From positions 1-38,648 of the forward strand of contig BLLT01000011.1 of NCBI GenBank assembly GCA_011958945.1: a DNA stretch of 38,648 bases. Reading direction: 5' to 3'. A program made the translations under genes and the position numbers. The notes below the pieces were generated by a model. It ran no database searches and was not told where the DNA came from. It worked only from the letters and a program-made list of their open reading frames with translations. The stretch comes from Lachnospiraceae bacterium (GTDB taxonomy: Bacteria; Bacillota; Clostridia; Lachnospirales; Lachnospiraceae). Shown here in pieces: positions 24,565 to 32,916 of the stretch. The number at the start of each line of letters is the position of its first letter. The stretch's first letter is position 1.

Positions 24565-24963
24565 ATGGAGAATGCGAACCGCATATATCCTAACATTAAT
24601 ATGGAAAAAACAGGGCTTTTGCTGAGGGAAAAAGTCTCGGAGCAGGGGTATACAGTAAAGGATGTTCAGAAATATTTGGGGTTATCCTGTCCGCAGCCGA
24701 TTTACCGATGGTTTAAAGGGAAGGTGCTTCCGACCTTGGACCATTTATTTATGCTGAGCCGGATGCTTGATGTGCATATGGAAGAACTGTTAGTATTGGA
24801 AATGGACGAAGAGCGGCAGGAGATAGAAGAAAACGTCTGTGTGATGCCCAATTATGATATAGAAAAGGGGTACGAAAAGAAGCCGGGGCAGTGTGCGCTC
24901 TTCAAGGAGAGAATGAAACGCCTGTCAGCCTATTGGAGCCGATTGCACAAGGGAGTGGCATAG
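24565..24963 (+). CDS. XRE-family (Cro/CI-type) helix-turn-helix protein
   Basis: A 132-residue protein. The HTH covers about residues 13-75: GLLLREKVSEQGYTVKDVQK, then YLGLSCPQPIYRWFKGK (recognition helix) and PTLDHLFMLSRMLDVHMEEL. The C-terminal part (about 80-132) is charged and unassigned. GAGGGGG precedes the start at a slightly long spacing. The gene stands alone, so its targets are unknown. Confidence 0.8.
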   Translation: MENANRIYPNINMEKTGLLLREKVSEQGYTVKDVQKYLGLSCPQPIYRWFKGKVLPTLDHLFMLSRMLDVHMEELLVLEMDEERQEIEENVCVMPNYDIEKGYEKKPGQCALFKERMKRLSAYWSRLHKGVA

Positions 24964-25136
24964 GCGCTAGAAGGCAGCAATTCGATTTCCGAACTTATTC
25001 CCGCGGGGTATTTGATTTGCATAGATTTGGATGCGGAGGCGTTAAAAACACCCCCGTATACCAACGTACTGCCTTATAGGATTTCAGTTCACAAACCACA
25101 TCTGCTCTTCCTTTGTAACTGCTCTTCTGGATAGAG
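24964..25136. other. Intergenic region between XRE gene and membrane smORF
   Basis: No coding sequence with a plausible start is visible; the open frame that overlaps the XRE gene end is an out-of-frame shadow. No repeat was recognised. Confidence 0.4.
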
Positions 25137-25280
25137 TTATTTTGTTAAGGGAATCCCCTTTGCGATTTTCCGGTAAATTTTCCAAATGATAATAATTGGA
25201 AAGCTGAAAAGCAAATATAAAGTAGAAGCAATACCGGCAGCACCTCCGATAATAGCGATTAGTAAAAGTCCGATGTTCAT
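25137..25280 (-). CDS. 47-residue membrane smORF
   Basis: Minus-strand ATG at 25280 is preceded by GGAGG at ideal spacing. The product begins MNIGLLLIAIIGGAAGIAST and goes on through LYLLFSFPIIIIW to a basic KIYRKIAKG end, a single long or two short membrane helices with a positive tail. Size and composition resemble small bacterial membrane peptides, including type I toxins, but no antisense RNA or toxin family can be named. It is transcribed away from the marR gene. Codon use and the ribosome binding site support it being real. Confidence 0.6.
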   Translation of the reverse strand: MNIGLLLIAIIGGAAGIASTLYLLFSFPIIIIWKIYRKIAKGIPLTK

Positions 25281-25442
25281 AGTGAAAACCTCCATGTTGT
25301 ATTAGATTCCAAGAGTCGATGCATTTAAAGAAGCATCAGTCCATACTCTATGTCTCTTATAGTATAGTAGGCGAAAAGGTATAGGAAAAGTGGCGTGAGG
25401 GTTTCTTAGCGCAATCTTAGCGTCAAGCCCCGGTCAGCATTC

Positions 25443-25516
25443 TTGACATATTTCCTTTTTTATGAGAATATAGTTTAGTAATGAACTGTTCGATGCAAAA
25501 CAGTTTAAGAATAAAC
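25443..25516 (+). promoter_or_regulatory. marR promoter region with a 44-bp nested dyad
   Basis: TTGACA (25443-25448) is a perfect -35 box; the -10 is less clear (TATAGT at 25469 is at 20-nt spacing, AATATA at 25467 at 18). Just after it lies GTTTA-N6-AACTGTT-N8-AACAGTT-N6-TAAAC (25473-25516), all arms sharing one centre (25494.5). This two-tier palindrome is the expected shape of a MarR dimer site, and it lies between promoter and gene, so autoregulation of the marR-gltA operon is likely. Confidence 0.65.
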
Positions 25517-25560
25517 AATATAAAGCCAGCAGCTTCAAAAAACAAAAAGAGGTTTAAATT

Positions 25561-25587
25561 TGAAAACGCGCAGAAATGGGAATAAAA
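25561..25587 (+). repeat. 3'-end fragment of the structured 5'-UTR repeat before marR
   Basis: TGAAAACGCGCAGAAATGGG matches the last part (P2' plus Shine-Dalgarno segment GCGCAGAAATGGGG) of the repeat found at 14980, 29291, 31626 and 33111. The 5' arms are missing here. Its presence directly before a start codon repeats the pattern of the full copies. Confidence 0.55.
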
Positions 25588-26049
25588 ATGGATACCGAAT
25601 TTGAAACATTGTTACATGGCCAGCAGTTTAAGAAGCTTTATGAAAAAAAGAGTAATCTTATGACAGAAAAATATGGACTACATAAGGTGGAAATAGAAGT
25701 ATTGCTTTTTTTGAAAAAGGGCAGAGGAAATACGGCCCGTGATATAGCGGAAAATAAGTATTTTTCCAAGGCCCATATATCCCATGCCATTGACCACTTG
25801 ACAGAATGCGGATATCTGGTAGGAGTGCCGGATGGACAGGACAGAAGATGCATTCATCTGATGCTGACACAGGAAGCAGAGCCAGTATGTCAGGAATTGC
25901 TGAAGATGCGGGAAAAGCTGATGGATATAGTTTTCAAAAATGTCACTGGAGAAGAGCGGGAAATGATGAGCCAGGTAGCCAGAAAGATTGCACGCAATAT
26001 TGATGAAGAACTGACACGGGAGATAGTACAGTCTTGCATTGATTCTTAG
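25588..26049 (+). CDS. MarR-family transcriptional regulator
   Basis: A 153-residue winged-helix regulator: LHKVEIEVLLFLKKG, ARDIAENKYFSKAHISHAID (recognition helix) and CGYLVGVPDGQDRRCIHLML (wing) are typical. The start at 25588 is preferred over 25576 because in the sister repeats the AAATGRGG segment acts as Shine-Dalgarno, not start. It is 20 nt upstream of the citrate synthase gene and likely controls it; the ligand is unknown. Confidence 0.8.
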   Translation: MDTEFETLLHGQQFKKLYEKKSNLMTEKYGLHKVEIEVLLFLKKGRGNTARDIAENKYFSKAHISHAIDHLTECGYLVGVPDGQDRRCIHLMLTQEAEPVCQELLKMREKLMDIVFKNVTGEEREMMSQVARKIARNIDEELTREIVQSCIDS

Positions 26050-26069
26050 TAAAGAAATGGAGGATTATA

Positions 26070-27440
26070 ATGACAAAAAGCAGTAGAAGAGAGCAAATGG
26101 AAAAATATACAGCCAAATATGGTGATGTGTGTAAGCAAAATAATCATATAGAAACCAATTTGTATGAAGAATATGGTGTAAAAAGGGGGCTCAGGGATAA
26201 AAACGGGGAAGGGGTATTGGCAGGGCTTACCAATATTTCTGTTATAAAATCCCAGGAGATTGTGGATGGGAAAAGGGTTCCCTGCGAAGGCAGGCTGCTA
26301 TACCGGGGATATGATATCATTGATTTGGTCAGTGGATTTGAACATAGCGCCAGATTTGGCTTTGAGGAAATTACATATCTTTTGTTGTTTGGTGATTTGC
26401 CGGACAAGGCCCATCTGAAAGAATTCAAGGGGATGCTGGCGATGCTGCGGACGCTTCCCACCAATTTTACGCGGGATGTAATTATGAAGGCATCCAGTAA
26501 GGACATTATGAGTTCCCTGACGAGGAGCGTGCTGACCCTGGCTTCCTATGATAAGCAGGCGGCGGATTTAAGCATTCCCAATGTCCTGCGGCAATGTATG
26601 ATGTTGATTAGTGTGTTCCCCATGCTTTCCGTATACGGCTATCAGGCCTATAACCATTATGAAAGGGATGACAGCCTTTATATTCACAGGCCCGATGCCA
26701 GCCTGTCCACGGCGGAAAATATCCTTCGCCTGCTGCGCCCGGATATGAAATATTCGGAACTGGAGGCAAAGGTATTGGATATTGCCCTGGTGCTGCATAT
26801 GGAGCATGGCGGCGGAAATAACTCCACTTTTACCACCCGTGTAGTCACTTCTTCCGGATCGGATACTTATTCGGTTATCGCGGCGGCGCTGTCTTCCCTG
26901 AAAGGGCCGAAACACGGCGGTGCGAATATCAAAGTAGTGGAAATGATGGCGAACATTAAAAAGAATGTGAAAGACGTCAATGACGAGGACAAAGTAAAAG
27001 ATTACCTTGCCCGGATGCTAAATAAAGAAGTATTCGATAAAAGCGGCTTGATTTATGGGATGGGGCATGCGGTGTATTCCATTTCGGATCCAAGGGCCAC
27101 TATTTTCAAGAGCTTTGTGGAAAGGCTGGCGTTGGACAAAGGACGTAAGGAGGATTTTAAGCTATATTCGATGATTGAGCGCCTTGCTCCCCAGGTGATA
27201 GCGGAAAAGCGGAATATTTATAAAGGCGTAAGTGCGAATGTGGATTTTTACAGTGGTTTTGTATACAGCATGTTGGATATACCGTTAGAACTTTATACTC
27301 CCATTTTTGCCATGGCCAGGATTGTGGGCTGGAGCGCACATCGCTTGGAGGAATTGATTAACGCGGACAAAATTATCCGCCCTGCCTATAAGAGCGTGAT
27401 GATGGAGCGGGAATACAATGATATAGAGAAAAGGAAATGA
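26070..27440 (+). CDS. gltA: Citrate synthase
   Basis: A 456-residue citrate synthase (acetyl-CoA + oxaloacetate to citrate). Catalytic regions are visible: HMEHGGGNNSTFTTR (first His), KGPKHGGAN, GMGHAVYSISDPRA (second His), and ANVDFYSGFVY (Asp), with the arginine-containing end segment. The start follows GGAGG. It is somewhat longer than the 370-430 of most bacterial enzymes because of an N-terminal extension of about 45 residues. Operon with marR suggests regulated glutamate/citrate branch synthesis. Confidence 0.9.
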   Translation: MTKSSRREQMEKYTAKYGDVCKQNNHIETNLYEEYGVKRGLRDKNGEGVLAGLTNISVIKSQEIVDGKRVPCEGRLLYRGYDIIDLVSGFEHSARFGFEEITYLLLFGDLPDKAHLKEFKGMLAMLRTLPTNFTRDVIMKASSKDIMSSLTRSVLTLASYDKQAADLSIPNVLRQCMMLISVFPMLSVYGYQAYNHYERDDSLYIHRPDASLSTAENILRLLRPDMKYSELEAKVLDIALVLHMEHGGGNNSTFTTRVVTSSGSDTYSVIAAALSSLKGPKHGGANIKVVEMMANIKKNVKDVNDEDKVKDYLARMLNKEVFDKSGLIYGMGHAVYSISDPRATIFKSFVERLALDKGRKEDFKLYSMIERLAPQVIAEKRNIYKGVSANVDFYSGFVYSMLDIPLELYTPIFAMARIVGWSAHRLEELINADKIIRPAYKSVMMEREYNDIEKRK

Positions 27441-27498
27441 GGTAAAATTCGAAACAGACGGATTCCATAACAGTGAAGCTGAAAGGCTGAACTGTTAC

Positions 27499-27679
27499 GA
27501 ATTTCGCTTCTGCAAAGCAGAGGAGAAATTGCTCCGCGAGAAGGGGTACTGGAAGAGAACTTGCGGAACTGGAAAACAGCAAGAGAACAGCCAGTGCCAC
27601 GGAGAATTTCGCGTCTGCGAAGCAGAGGAGAAATTGCTCCGCGAGAAGGGGCACTGGAAGAGAACTTGCGGAACTGGAA
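27499..27679 (+). repeat. Two 76-bp direct repeats upstream of the DUF1538 gene
   Basis: Copies at 27499-27574 and 27604-27679 differ at only a few positions. Each runs from GAATTTCGC to GCGGAACTGGAA and contains AGCAGAGGAGAAATTG. Blocks AACTGGAAAACAGCA and TGCGGAACTGGAATAG are shared with the hflK-hflC spacer (13567-13614). An inverted TAACAGT/ACTGTTA pair lies just before copy 1. Confidence 0.85.
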
Positions 27680-27698
27680 TAGAAAGGCGGGAGAGGAA

Positions 27699-29243
27699 TT
27701 GAGGTTATACAGAACGAAGCTGCAGGAAAAATTGAATGAAGCGCTAAAAGCAGTGATTCCTATTATCGGCATTGTTCTCGTGCTTTGCTTTACAATTGCT
27801 CCTATATCCCCTAGCATACTGATGGCATTTTTGCTAGGGGCGGTGCTTTTGGTGGCGGGGATGATGTTTTTTACTCTGGGTGTGGAACTTTCTATGACGC
27901 CAATGGGTGAAAGGGTGGGAACTTGTATGACCCAATCGAGGAAGCTGTCGGTAATTATTTTACTGAGTTTTATCCTGGGGCTTGTAATTACCATATCGGA
28001 ACCGGATTTACAGGTTTTGGCAGAGCAGGTGCCATCCATACCGAACCTTGTTCTTATTTTTGCGGTGGCCTTCGGAGTCGGGGTCTTTCTGGTAGTAGCG
28101 GTACTGCGTATGCTTTTTGGAATTCCTTTATCGTATATGCTTCTCTTTTTTTATGGGATTGCCATCGTGCTCGCTTTTTTGGTTTCCAAAGACTTTCTGG
28201 CTGTGGCCTTCGATGCGGGGGGCGTGACCACAGGCCCTATGACGGTTCCTTTTATCATCGCCCTTGGCGTTGGTATTGCGGCCATCCGAAACGATAAGCA
28301 TGCTTCGGATGACAGTTTCGGTTTGGTATCGCTTTGTTCCATCGGCCCTATTCTGTCCGTACTTGTGCTGGGTCTGATTTACCATCCGGAAGGGGCATCC
28401 TATGTTCCCAAACAGATTCCGGATATCAATAGTTCCGTGGAATTATGGGGGATGTTTGCCGAAGGGTTTCCGGAATATATGTGGGAAATGGCGGTTTCCC
28501 TTTTCCCGATTCTGGCTTTTTTCGGTATTTTTCAACTGATTTTTAAGGGGATACAGAAACGTACTTTGATTAAAATAGGAATCGGCCTGGTTTATACTTA
28601 CATAGGACTGTTCCTTTTCCTGACAGGGGTAAATGTGGGATTTATGCCAGCCGGTAATTATCTGGGGCAGGTGATTGCGTCCAACGCATTCCGGTGGATT
28701 ATTGTTCCCGTCGGTATGCTTATCGGCTATTTTATCGTGTTGGCTGAGCCCGCAGTATATGTGTTAACGAAACAGGTAGAGGAGATTACTTCCGGTGCGG
28801 TGTCGGCAAAGTCCATGAGCATGAGCCTTTCTATCAGTGTGTCCATATCCTTAGGGCTGGCTATGATACGGGTGCTGACGGGAATTTCCATTATGTGGTT
28901 CATCATTCCAGGGTATGGGATTGCCCTTATTCTGTCCTTTATCGTGCCGAAAATATTTACGGCGATTGCTTTTGACTCCGGCGGTGTGGCCTCCGGGCCA
29001 ATGACAGCGACCTTTCTTCTGCCTTTTGCCATGGGGGCATGCAATAGTGTGGGCGGAAATATTGTAACGGATGCCTTTGGCGTGGTTGCCATGGTCGCTA
29101 TGACCCCGTTAATTACCATACAGATATTGGGGCTTGTGTATCGGATACGCTCGGCCAAAGCTGTTCCCGCATTACAGCCTGCAGTGGTGGGTTTTCAGGA
29201 AGCATTTGATTTGCTTGGGGATGACGATATTATAGAGTTGTAG
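27699..29243 (+). CDS. DUF1538-family integral membrane protein
   Basis: A membrane protein of about 514 residues with some 12-14 hydrophobic helices and an internal duplication: FDAGGVTTGPMT (about 172) and FDSGGVASGPMT (about 426) mark equivalent positions of two repeats, as in DUF1538 proteins. Such inverted or direct repeats with Gly-rich discontinuous segments suggest a transporter or channel. The family often sits beside P-II genes, as here. The start is uncertain: TTG 27699 after GGGAGAGGA is proposed; the frame extends upstream through the 76-bp repeats, which argues against an earlier start. Confidence 0.8.
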   Translation: MRLYRTKLQEKLNEALKAVIPIIGIVLVLCFTIAPISPSILMAFLLGAVLLVAGMMFFTLGVELSMTPMGERVGTCMTQSRKLSVIILLSFILGLVITISEPDLQVLAEQVPSIPNLVLIFAVAFGVGVFLVVAVLRMLFGIPLSYMLLFFYGIAIVLAFLVSKDFLAVAFDAGGVTTGPMTVPFIIALGVGIAAIRNDKHASDDSFGLVSLCSIGPILSVLVLGLIYHPEGASYVPKQIPDINSSVELWGMFAEGFPEYMWEMAVSLFPILAFFGIFQLIFKGIQKRTLIKIGIGLVYTYIGLFLFLTGVNVGFMPAGNYLGQVIASNAFRWIIVPVGMLIGYFIVLAEPAVYVLTKQVEEITSGAVSAKSMSMSLSISVSISLGLAMIRVLTGISIMWFIIPGYGIALILSFIVPKIFTAIAFDSGGVASGPMTATFLLPFAMGACNSVGGNIVTDAFGVVAMVAMTPLITIQILGLVYRIRSAKAVPALQPAVVGFQEAFDLLGDDDIIEL

Positions 29244-29270
29244 AAACTGAACTGGGTTATGCGCTGAAAT

Positions 29271-29428
29271 GCCGCGCAGAAATGAGGGCGGGATTGAAAA
29301 TTTACAATCCTAAGTTTGTGTCTGCGCTGTATCCACAAGCTTGACATGCGTAAAGTTCCGTCAATGCCGGGCCGCAAAAGCCGCGCAGAAATGGGGTAAA
29401 GATTGAAAATTGAAAATTTTCAATCTGG
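29271..29428 (+). repeat. Structured 5'-UTR repeat, copy B with flanking partial units
   Basis: Order: a partial 3' end (GCCGCGCAGAAATGAGGG, 29271-29288), then a full unit: hairpin GGATTG...CAATCC (29291-29310), P1 AAGTTTGTG (29312-29320), P2 CTGCGC (29322-29327), P1' CACAAGCTT (29334-29342), P2' GCGCAG (29383-29388), AAATGGGGTAAA; then another 5' hairpin (GATTGAAAATT/ATTTTCAATC) and a stem GGAGA-TTAGTGC to about 29471. The units look tandemly inserted. They fill the gap between the DUF1538 and P-II genes. Confidence 0.75.
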
Positions 29429-29499
29429 AGATTAGTGCTGCGCAAGTTTGCGTTTCGCACTAAAGTCTCCGGGCTTTGGAAAGGAGCATGGTTATAAAG

Positions 29500-30195
29500 A
29501 TGAGTAAAGTATATATGATGATAACAATCACAAATAGGAGTATCGGTTCCAAAATGCTGTCGTTTTATAAAGAAAATGATTTGTCAGTTATTTTAAGCAC
29601 TTTGGGGGCAGGAACAGCAAACAGCGATGTGCTGGACTATTTCGGGCTGGAAGCTACGGAAAAGGCGGTAATGGCTGCCGTAGTGACCAGGGAAATGTGG
29701 CGCCTCCTGAAGAAGGGGCTGCAGAAAAAAATGCATATCGATGTGCCGGGAACAGGAATTGCATTTATAATTCCGTTTTCCAGTATTGGGGGAAAGAAGG
29801 CTCTCCAGTTTCTGACGGATGGACAGAATTTTGAAAAAGAGGAGGAAACCGTGTTGAAGGAGACAGAATACGAATTAATCATAGTCATCTTGAATCAGGG
29901 GTACAGCAATATCGTTATGGATGCGGCCAGGGAAAAAGGGGCAGGAGGCGGTACGGTGATTCATGCCAAGGGAACCGGAATGGAAAAAGCGGAACAATTC
30001 CTGGGCGTGTCGATCGCCGCGGAGAAGGAAATGATATTTATTGTTACCAAATCAAAGGGGAAAAATGAAATTATGAAGGCAATCATGGAGCAGGCTGGAA
30101 TGAACAGCAAAGCCAAATCCATTGTCTTTTCCCTTCCGGTAACCAGTACGGCAGGCTTAAGGCTTCAGGAAGAGGAGCCTGCCGAAGAAATATAG
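29500..30195 (+). CDS. Tandem P-II-like regulatory protein
   Basis: P-II proteins sense ATP/ADP and 2-oxoglutarate and bind transporters. This 231-residue product seems to hold two P-II-like ferredoxin folds: an N-terminal one (YMMITITNRSIGSKMLSFY ... VPGTGIAFIIPF) and a C-terminal one with YSNIVMDAAREKGAGGGTVI HAKGTG resembling the P-II signature region. Ordinary P-II is about 112 residues. GGAG lies 13 nt before ATG 29500 and 1 nt before ATG 29488, so the start is uncertain. Its neighbour, the DUF1538 membrane protein, is the likely partner. Confidence 0.72.
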   Translation: MSKVYMMITITNRSIGSKMLSFYKENDLSVILSTLGAGTANSDVLDYFGLEATEKAVMAAVVTREMWRLLKKGLQKKMHIDVPGTGIAFIIPFSSIGGKKALQFLTDGQNFEKEEETVLKETEYELIIVILNQGYSNIVMDAAREKGAGGGTVIHAKGTGMEKAEQFLGVSIAAEKEMIFIVTKSKGKNEIMKAIMEQAGMNSKAKSIVFSLPVTSTAGLRLQEEEPAEEI

Positions 30196-30217
30196 ACAGG
30201 CTGGCATGGAAATATGG

Positions 30218-31378
30218 TCAGAAAGGGCCTGGAGGGGAGATATAAAAAGTGTCGGCCAGGAGAAGCCAGTTCGCCCGGAACAGGTTCATAATCTGCCAGT
30301 ATCCGGCGCCTCGTAACCGGTAATCCTGAATCAGGGAAAATTTTTCCTTTAGGCTGCGTACGTCTTCAAACCAGACTTCGTGCTGTATGCCGTCCTGTTC
30401 GTAGGTGAAGTGGGGCGACATGGATACCTGGTCGAATTCAATGACGGCATTATGCGCAATGGCGATTTCTATGGCTTGGGTATTGCTGATGGTACGGGCG
30501 GCTGTTTTGCCTCTTTCATAAGGAAGGGGCCAGTCATAACCGTAATTGGGAATCCCCAGATTTATTTTTTCTGCGGGGATACGGGTAAGGGCATATTCCA
30601 CTACTTCCCGCACCTTGTGAATAGGGGCGACGGCCATTGGCGGCCCATAAGTATATCCCCACTCGTAGGTCATAAGCAGCACGTGGTTGGCGGCTTCGCC
30701 CAGAAGCCGGTAGTCCTTTCCGCCATAGAGAAGCCCTGGCTGGTCATCGGAGGTTTTGGGTGCAAGAGCCACGGATACAGGATAACCGGCCTTATTGGCG
30801 GCAATGCGTACTCTTTCTACAAACTGGGAAAAAGCTATTTTGTCTTCGGCCAGAATATACTCAAAATCAATATCTATTCCCCCATAATTTTTCCCGGACA
30901 TAGTTCCCAGCAAGTTATCAATTAGGTTTTCCTGTATAGAAGGACTATTGACAAGAACATTAATTAAATAATTACTGAACTGACCGTCTTTTCCAAAAGG
31001 CGTTAGGGTAAGGATAGGGCGTGTATTGTTCATAAGGGCAAGTTCAATCATCCATGTATCGTCCAGGGATGGCGGGATTAATTCCCCTTCCGTGGTAAAA
31101 CCATAGGAAAAAACAAATAAATCTGTAAGATAAGGGAGAGTTTCTGTAAGCGTGAAACGCCGGATAAAGGGATAGGCATAGCCGCCGGACATCACAGTTC
31201 TTTTTTCCGCATCATTGTTCCCGTTATTTGCATTTACTGTAAGCAGCAGCGCCTGCCCTATTGCCAGCCGGTAGGGATAGGATAGCTGGTTATTGTAAAT
31301 AATGGAATCTGTACCAATATCATAATAAGAGGCAATGGAGTCAATGGTATCTCCTGGTTGAACCACATATATTATCAT
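30218..31378 (-). CDS. LysM plus GH18 protein (spore cortex/peptidoglycan hydrolase-like)
   Basis: A 386-residue protein: an N-terminal LysM (YVVQPGDTIDSIASYYDIG, about 3-47) followed by a GH18 domain with the catalytic YGGIDIDFEY (DxxDxDxE). The set-up is that of SleL/YaaH-type N-acetylglucosaminidases used on spore cortex. The start ATG 31378 has AAAGGAG at suitable spacing; the upstream ATG has none. No signal peptide is visible, as in spore-associated family members. It converges on the P-II gene with 22 nt between stops. Confidence 0.85.
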   Translation of the reverse strand: MIIYVVQPGDTIDSIASYYDIGTDSIIYNNQLSYPYRLAIGQALLLTVNANNGNNDAEKRTVMSGGYAYPFIRRFTLTETLPYLTDLFVFSYGFTTEGELIPPSLDDTWMIELALMNNTRPILTLTPFGKDGQFSNYLINVLVNSPSIQENLIDNLLGTMSGKNYGGIDIDFEYILAEDKIAFSQFVERVRIAANKAGYPVSVALAPKTSDDQPGLLYGGKDYRLLGEAANHVLLMTYEWGYTYGPPMAVAPIHKVREVVEYALTRIPAEKINLGIPNYGYDWPLPYERGKTAARTISNTQAIEIAIAHNAVIEFDQVSMSPHFTYEQDGIQHEVWFEDVRSLKEKFSLIQDYRLRGAGYWQIMNLFRANWLLLADTFYISPPGPF

Positions 31379-31514
31379 AGAATTTTCGCTCCTTTGCCTG
31401 ACATGCCGGAAAAGTTTGGGAATCAATCAAGGTATGGCCTGAATGATTGGAGATGGGGCGTGGGCAAAGATTACTGTTTTGTATATTATTGTATGCGGCA
31501 TCCTTGGCAATTGA

Positions 31515-31543
31515 TTGCATTTTATCCAATAATTTGCTATGAT
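31515..31543 (+). promoter_or_regulatory. Promoter of the UAP-type gene
   Basis: TTGCAT (31515-31520), 17 nt, TATGAT (31538-31543) with an extended -10 (TGC just before). The 5' UTR is about 145 nt and includes structured repeat copy D. Confidence 0.65.
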
Positions 31544-31625
31544 ACACATAGTATAGTTTTCGGATAAAAATATAAGGAACGGAAAGATTATGTGGGCGCA
31601 GCCTCTGCAAGCCGGATATGTCCCA

Positions 31626-31691
31626 AGGTTTTGTCTGCGCAGTATCCACAAACTTAACAGGCGCAAAAAGCTGCGCAGAAATGAGGTAAAG
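31626..31691 (+). repeat. Structured 5'-UTR repeat, copy D (short form)
   Basis: CTGCGCAG (31635-31642) pairs with CTGCGCAG (31671-31678); CACAAACTT lies between. The middle hairpin of copies A and B is absent. The unit ends AAATGAGGTAAAG, whose GAGG is the Shine-Dalgarno of the UAP-type gene 2-8 nt before its ATG. Confidence 0.75.
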
Positions 31692-31692
31692 A

Positions 31693-32916
31693 ATGAACTA
31701 CGAGGAAGCGTATGGAAAGCTGGAGAAATATGGCCAGCTGCATGTGCTGAAGTATTATGAGGAATTGCCGGAGGAAAAGAGGGAAGCGCTGCTTGGCCAG
31801 ATAGCAGAACTCGATTTTGAGGTGTTGAAATACTGTAAGGAAAATACCACCAATGAAAAGGGGAAAATCGCACCTCTGGCAGCCATGCAGATGCCGGAAA
31901 TTGAAAAGCACAAAGAGGAGTACACAGCGGCCGGAATCGAGGAGATACGTAAGGGAAGAATCGGCGCTGTTCTTCTGGCAGGAGGAATGGGAACCAGGCT
32001 GGGATCTGAGTGCCCTAAGGGAATGTTCGATATCGGGATGACAAAGCCGGTCTATATTTTCCAAAGAATCATAGAGAACATGCTGGATGTGGTGAGGCAG
32101 GCTGGGGCATGGGTACACTTATTCGTTATGACCAGCGACAAAAATCACGATACGACGGTAAAATTTTTTGAAGAAAAAGGTTATTTTGGCTATAGCAAAG
32201 ACTATGTAAGTTTTTTTGTTCAAGATGTGGTTCCGGCATCGGATTATGACGGAAAAGTGTATATGGAAGAAAAGTGGAAAATTTCCACTTCCCCTAATGG
32301 GAACGGCGGATGGTTTTCTTCTATGAGTAAATGCGGGCTTCTGGACATTGTGAGGGAAGGGGATATTGAATGGCTGAATGTATTTGCCGTAGACAATGTA
32401 TTACAGCGCATTGCAGACCCCTGCTTTATTGGAGCCACCTTGGTTAACGGATGTGTGGCGGGAGCAAAAGTAGTCAGGAAGAACAGCCCGGATGAGAGGG
32501 TGGGGGCTCTTTGCCTGGAAGACGGCAGGCCATCTATTGTAGAATATTATGAATTGACCAACGAAATGAAAGAGGCAAAAAATGCAGACGGAAGCCCCGC
32601 CTATGATTTTGGCGTAATACTCAATTATATTTTTAAGACACAGGAATTGGAAGATGTCATGGACAGGCAGCTGCCTCTTCATGTGGTGGAAAAACAGATT
32701 CCCTATATGGATGAAGAAGGAAATCATATAGAACCAGAAGCGCCAAACGGCTATAAATATGAAACCCTGGTGCTGGATATGATACATCAGGTGGATAACT
32801 GCCTTGCCTATGAAGTGGACAGGAACAGGGAATTTGCCCCTATCAAAAATGCTGCCGGAATTGATTCTGTAGAAACGGCCAGAGAACTATGCAGGATGAA
32901 CGGAATAGAACTTTGA
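31693..32916 (+). CDS. UDPGP/UAP1-type sugar-1-phosphate uridylyltransferase
   Basis: A 407-residue nucleotidyltransferase of the eukaryote-type UDPGP family (UDP-N-acetylhexosamine or UDP-glucose pyrophosphorylase). The signature LLAGGMGTRLG is at about 94-104; then CPKGMFDIG and FVMTSDKNHDTT, FVQDVVPA-like substrate loop, and NGNGGWFSSMSKCGLL. It makes UDP-sugars from UTP and a sugar-1-phosphate. GalE follows downstream, so the pair probably supplies UDP-GlcNAc/UDP-GalNAc or UDP-Glc/UDP-Gal for surface glycans or Leloir metabolism. Confidence 0.85.
   Translation: MNYEEAYGKLEKYGQLHVLKYYEELPEEKREALLGQIAELDFEVLKYCKENTTNEKGKIAPLAAMQMPEIEKHKEEYTAAGIEEIRKGRIGAVLLAGGMGTRLGSECPKGMFDIGMTKPVYIFQRIIENMLDVVRQAGAWVHLFVMTSDKNHDTTVKFFEEKGYFGYSKDYVSFFVQDVVPASDYDGKVYMEEKWKISTSPNGNGGWFSSMSKCGLLDIVREGDIEWLNVFAVDNVLQRIADPCFIGATLVNGCVAGAKVVRKNSPDERVGALCLEDGRPSIVEYYELTNEMKEAKNADGSPAYDFGVILNYIFKTQELEDVMDRQLPLHVVEKQIPYMDEEGNHIEPEAPNGYKYETLVLDMIHQVDNCLAYEVDRNREFAPIKNAAGIDSVETARELCRMNGIEL

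Noticed and set aside
27386-28039. Minus-strand open frame over the 76-bp repeats and the DUF1538 gene start
   Set aside because: It is antisense to a clear membrane protein gene, and its apparent internal repeat only mirrors the DNA repeat.
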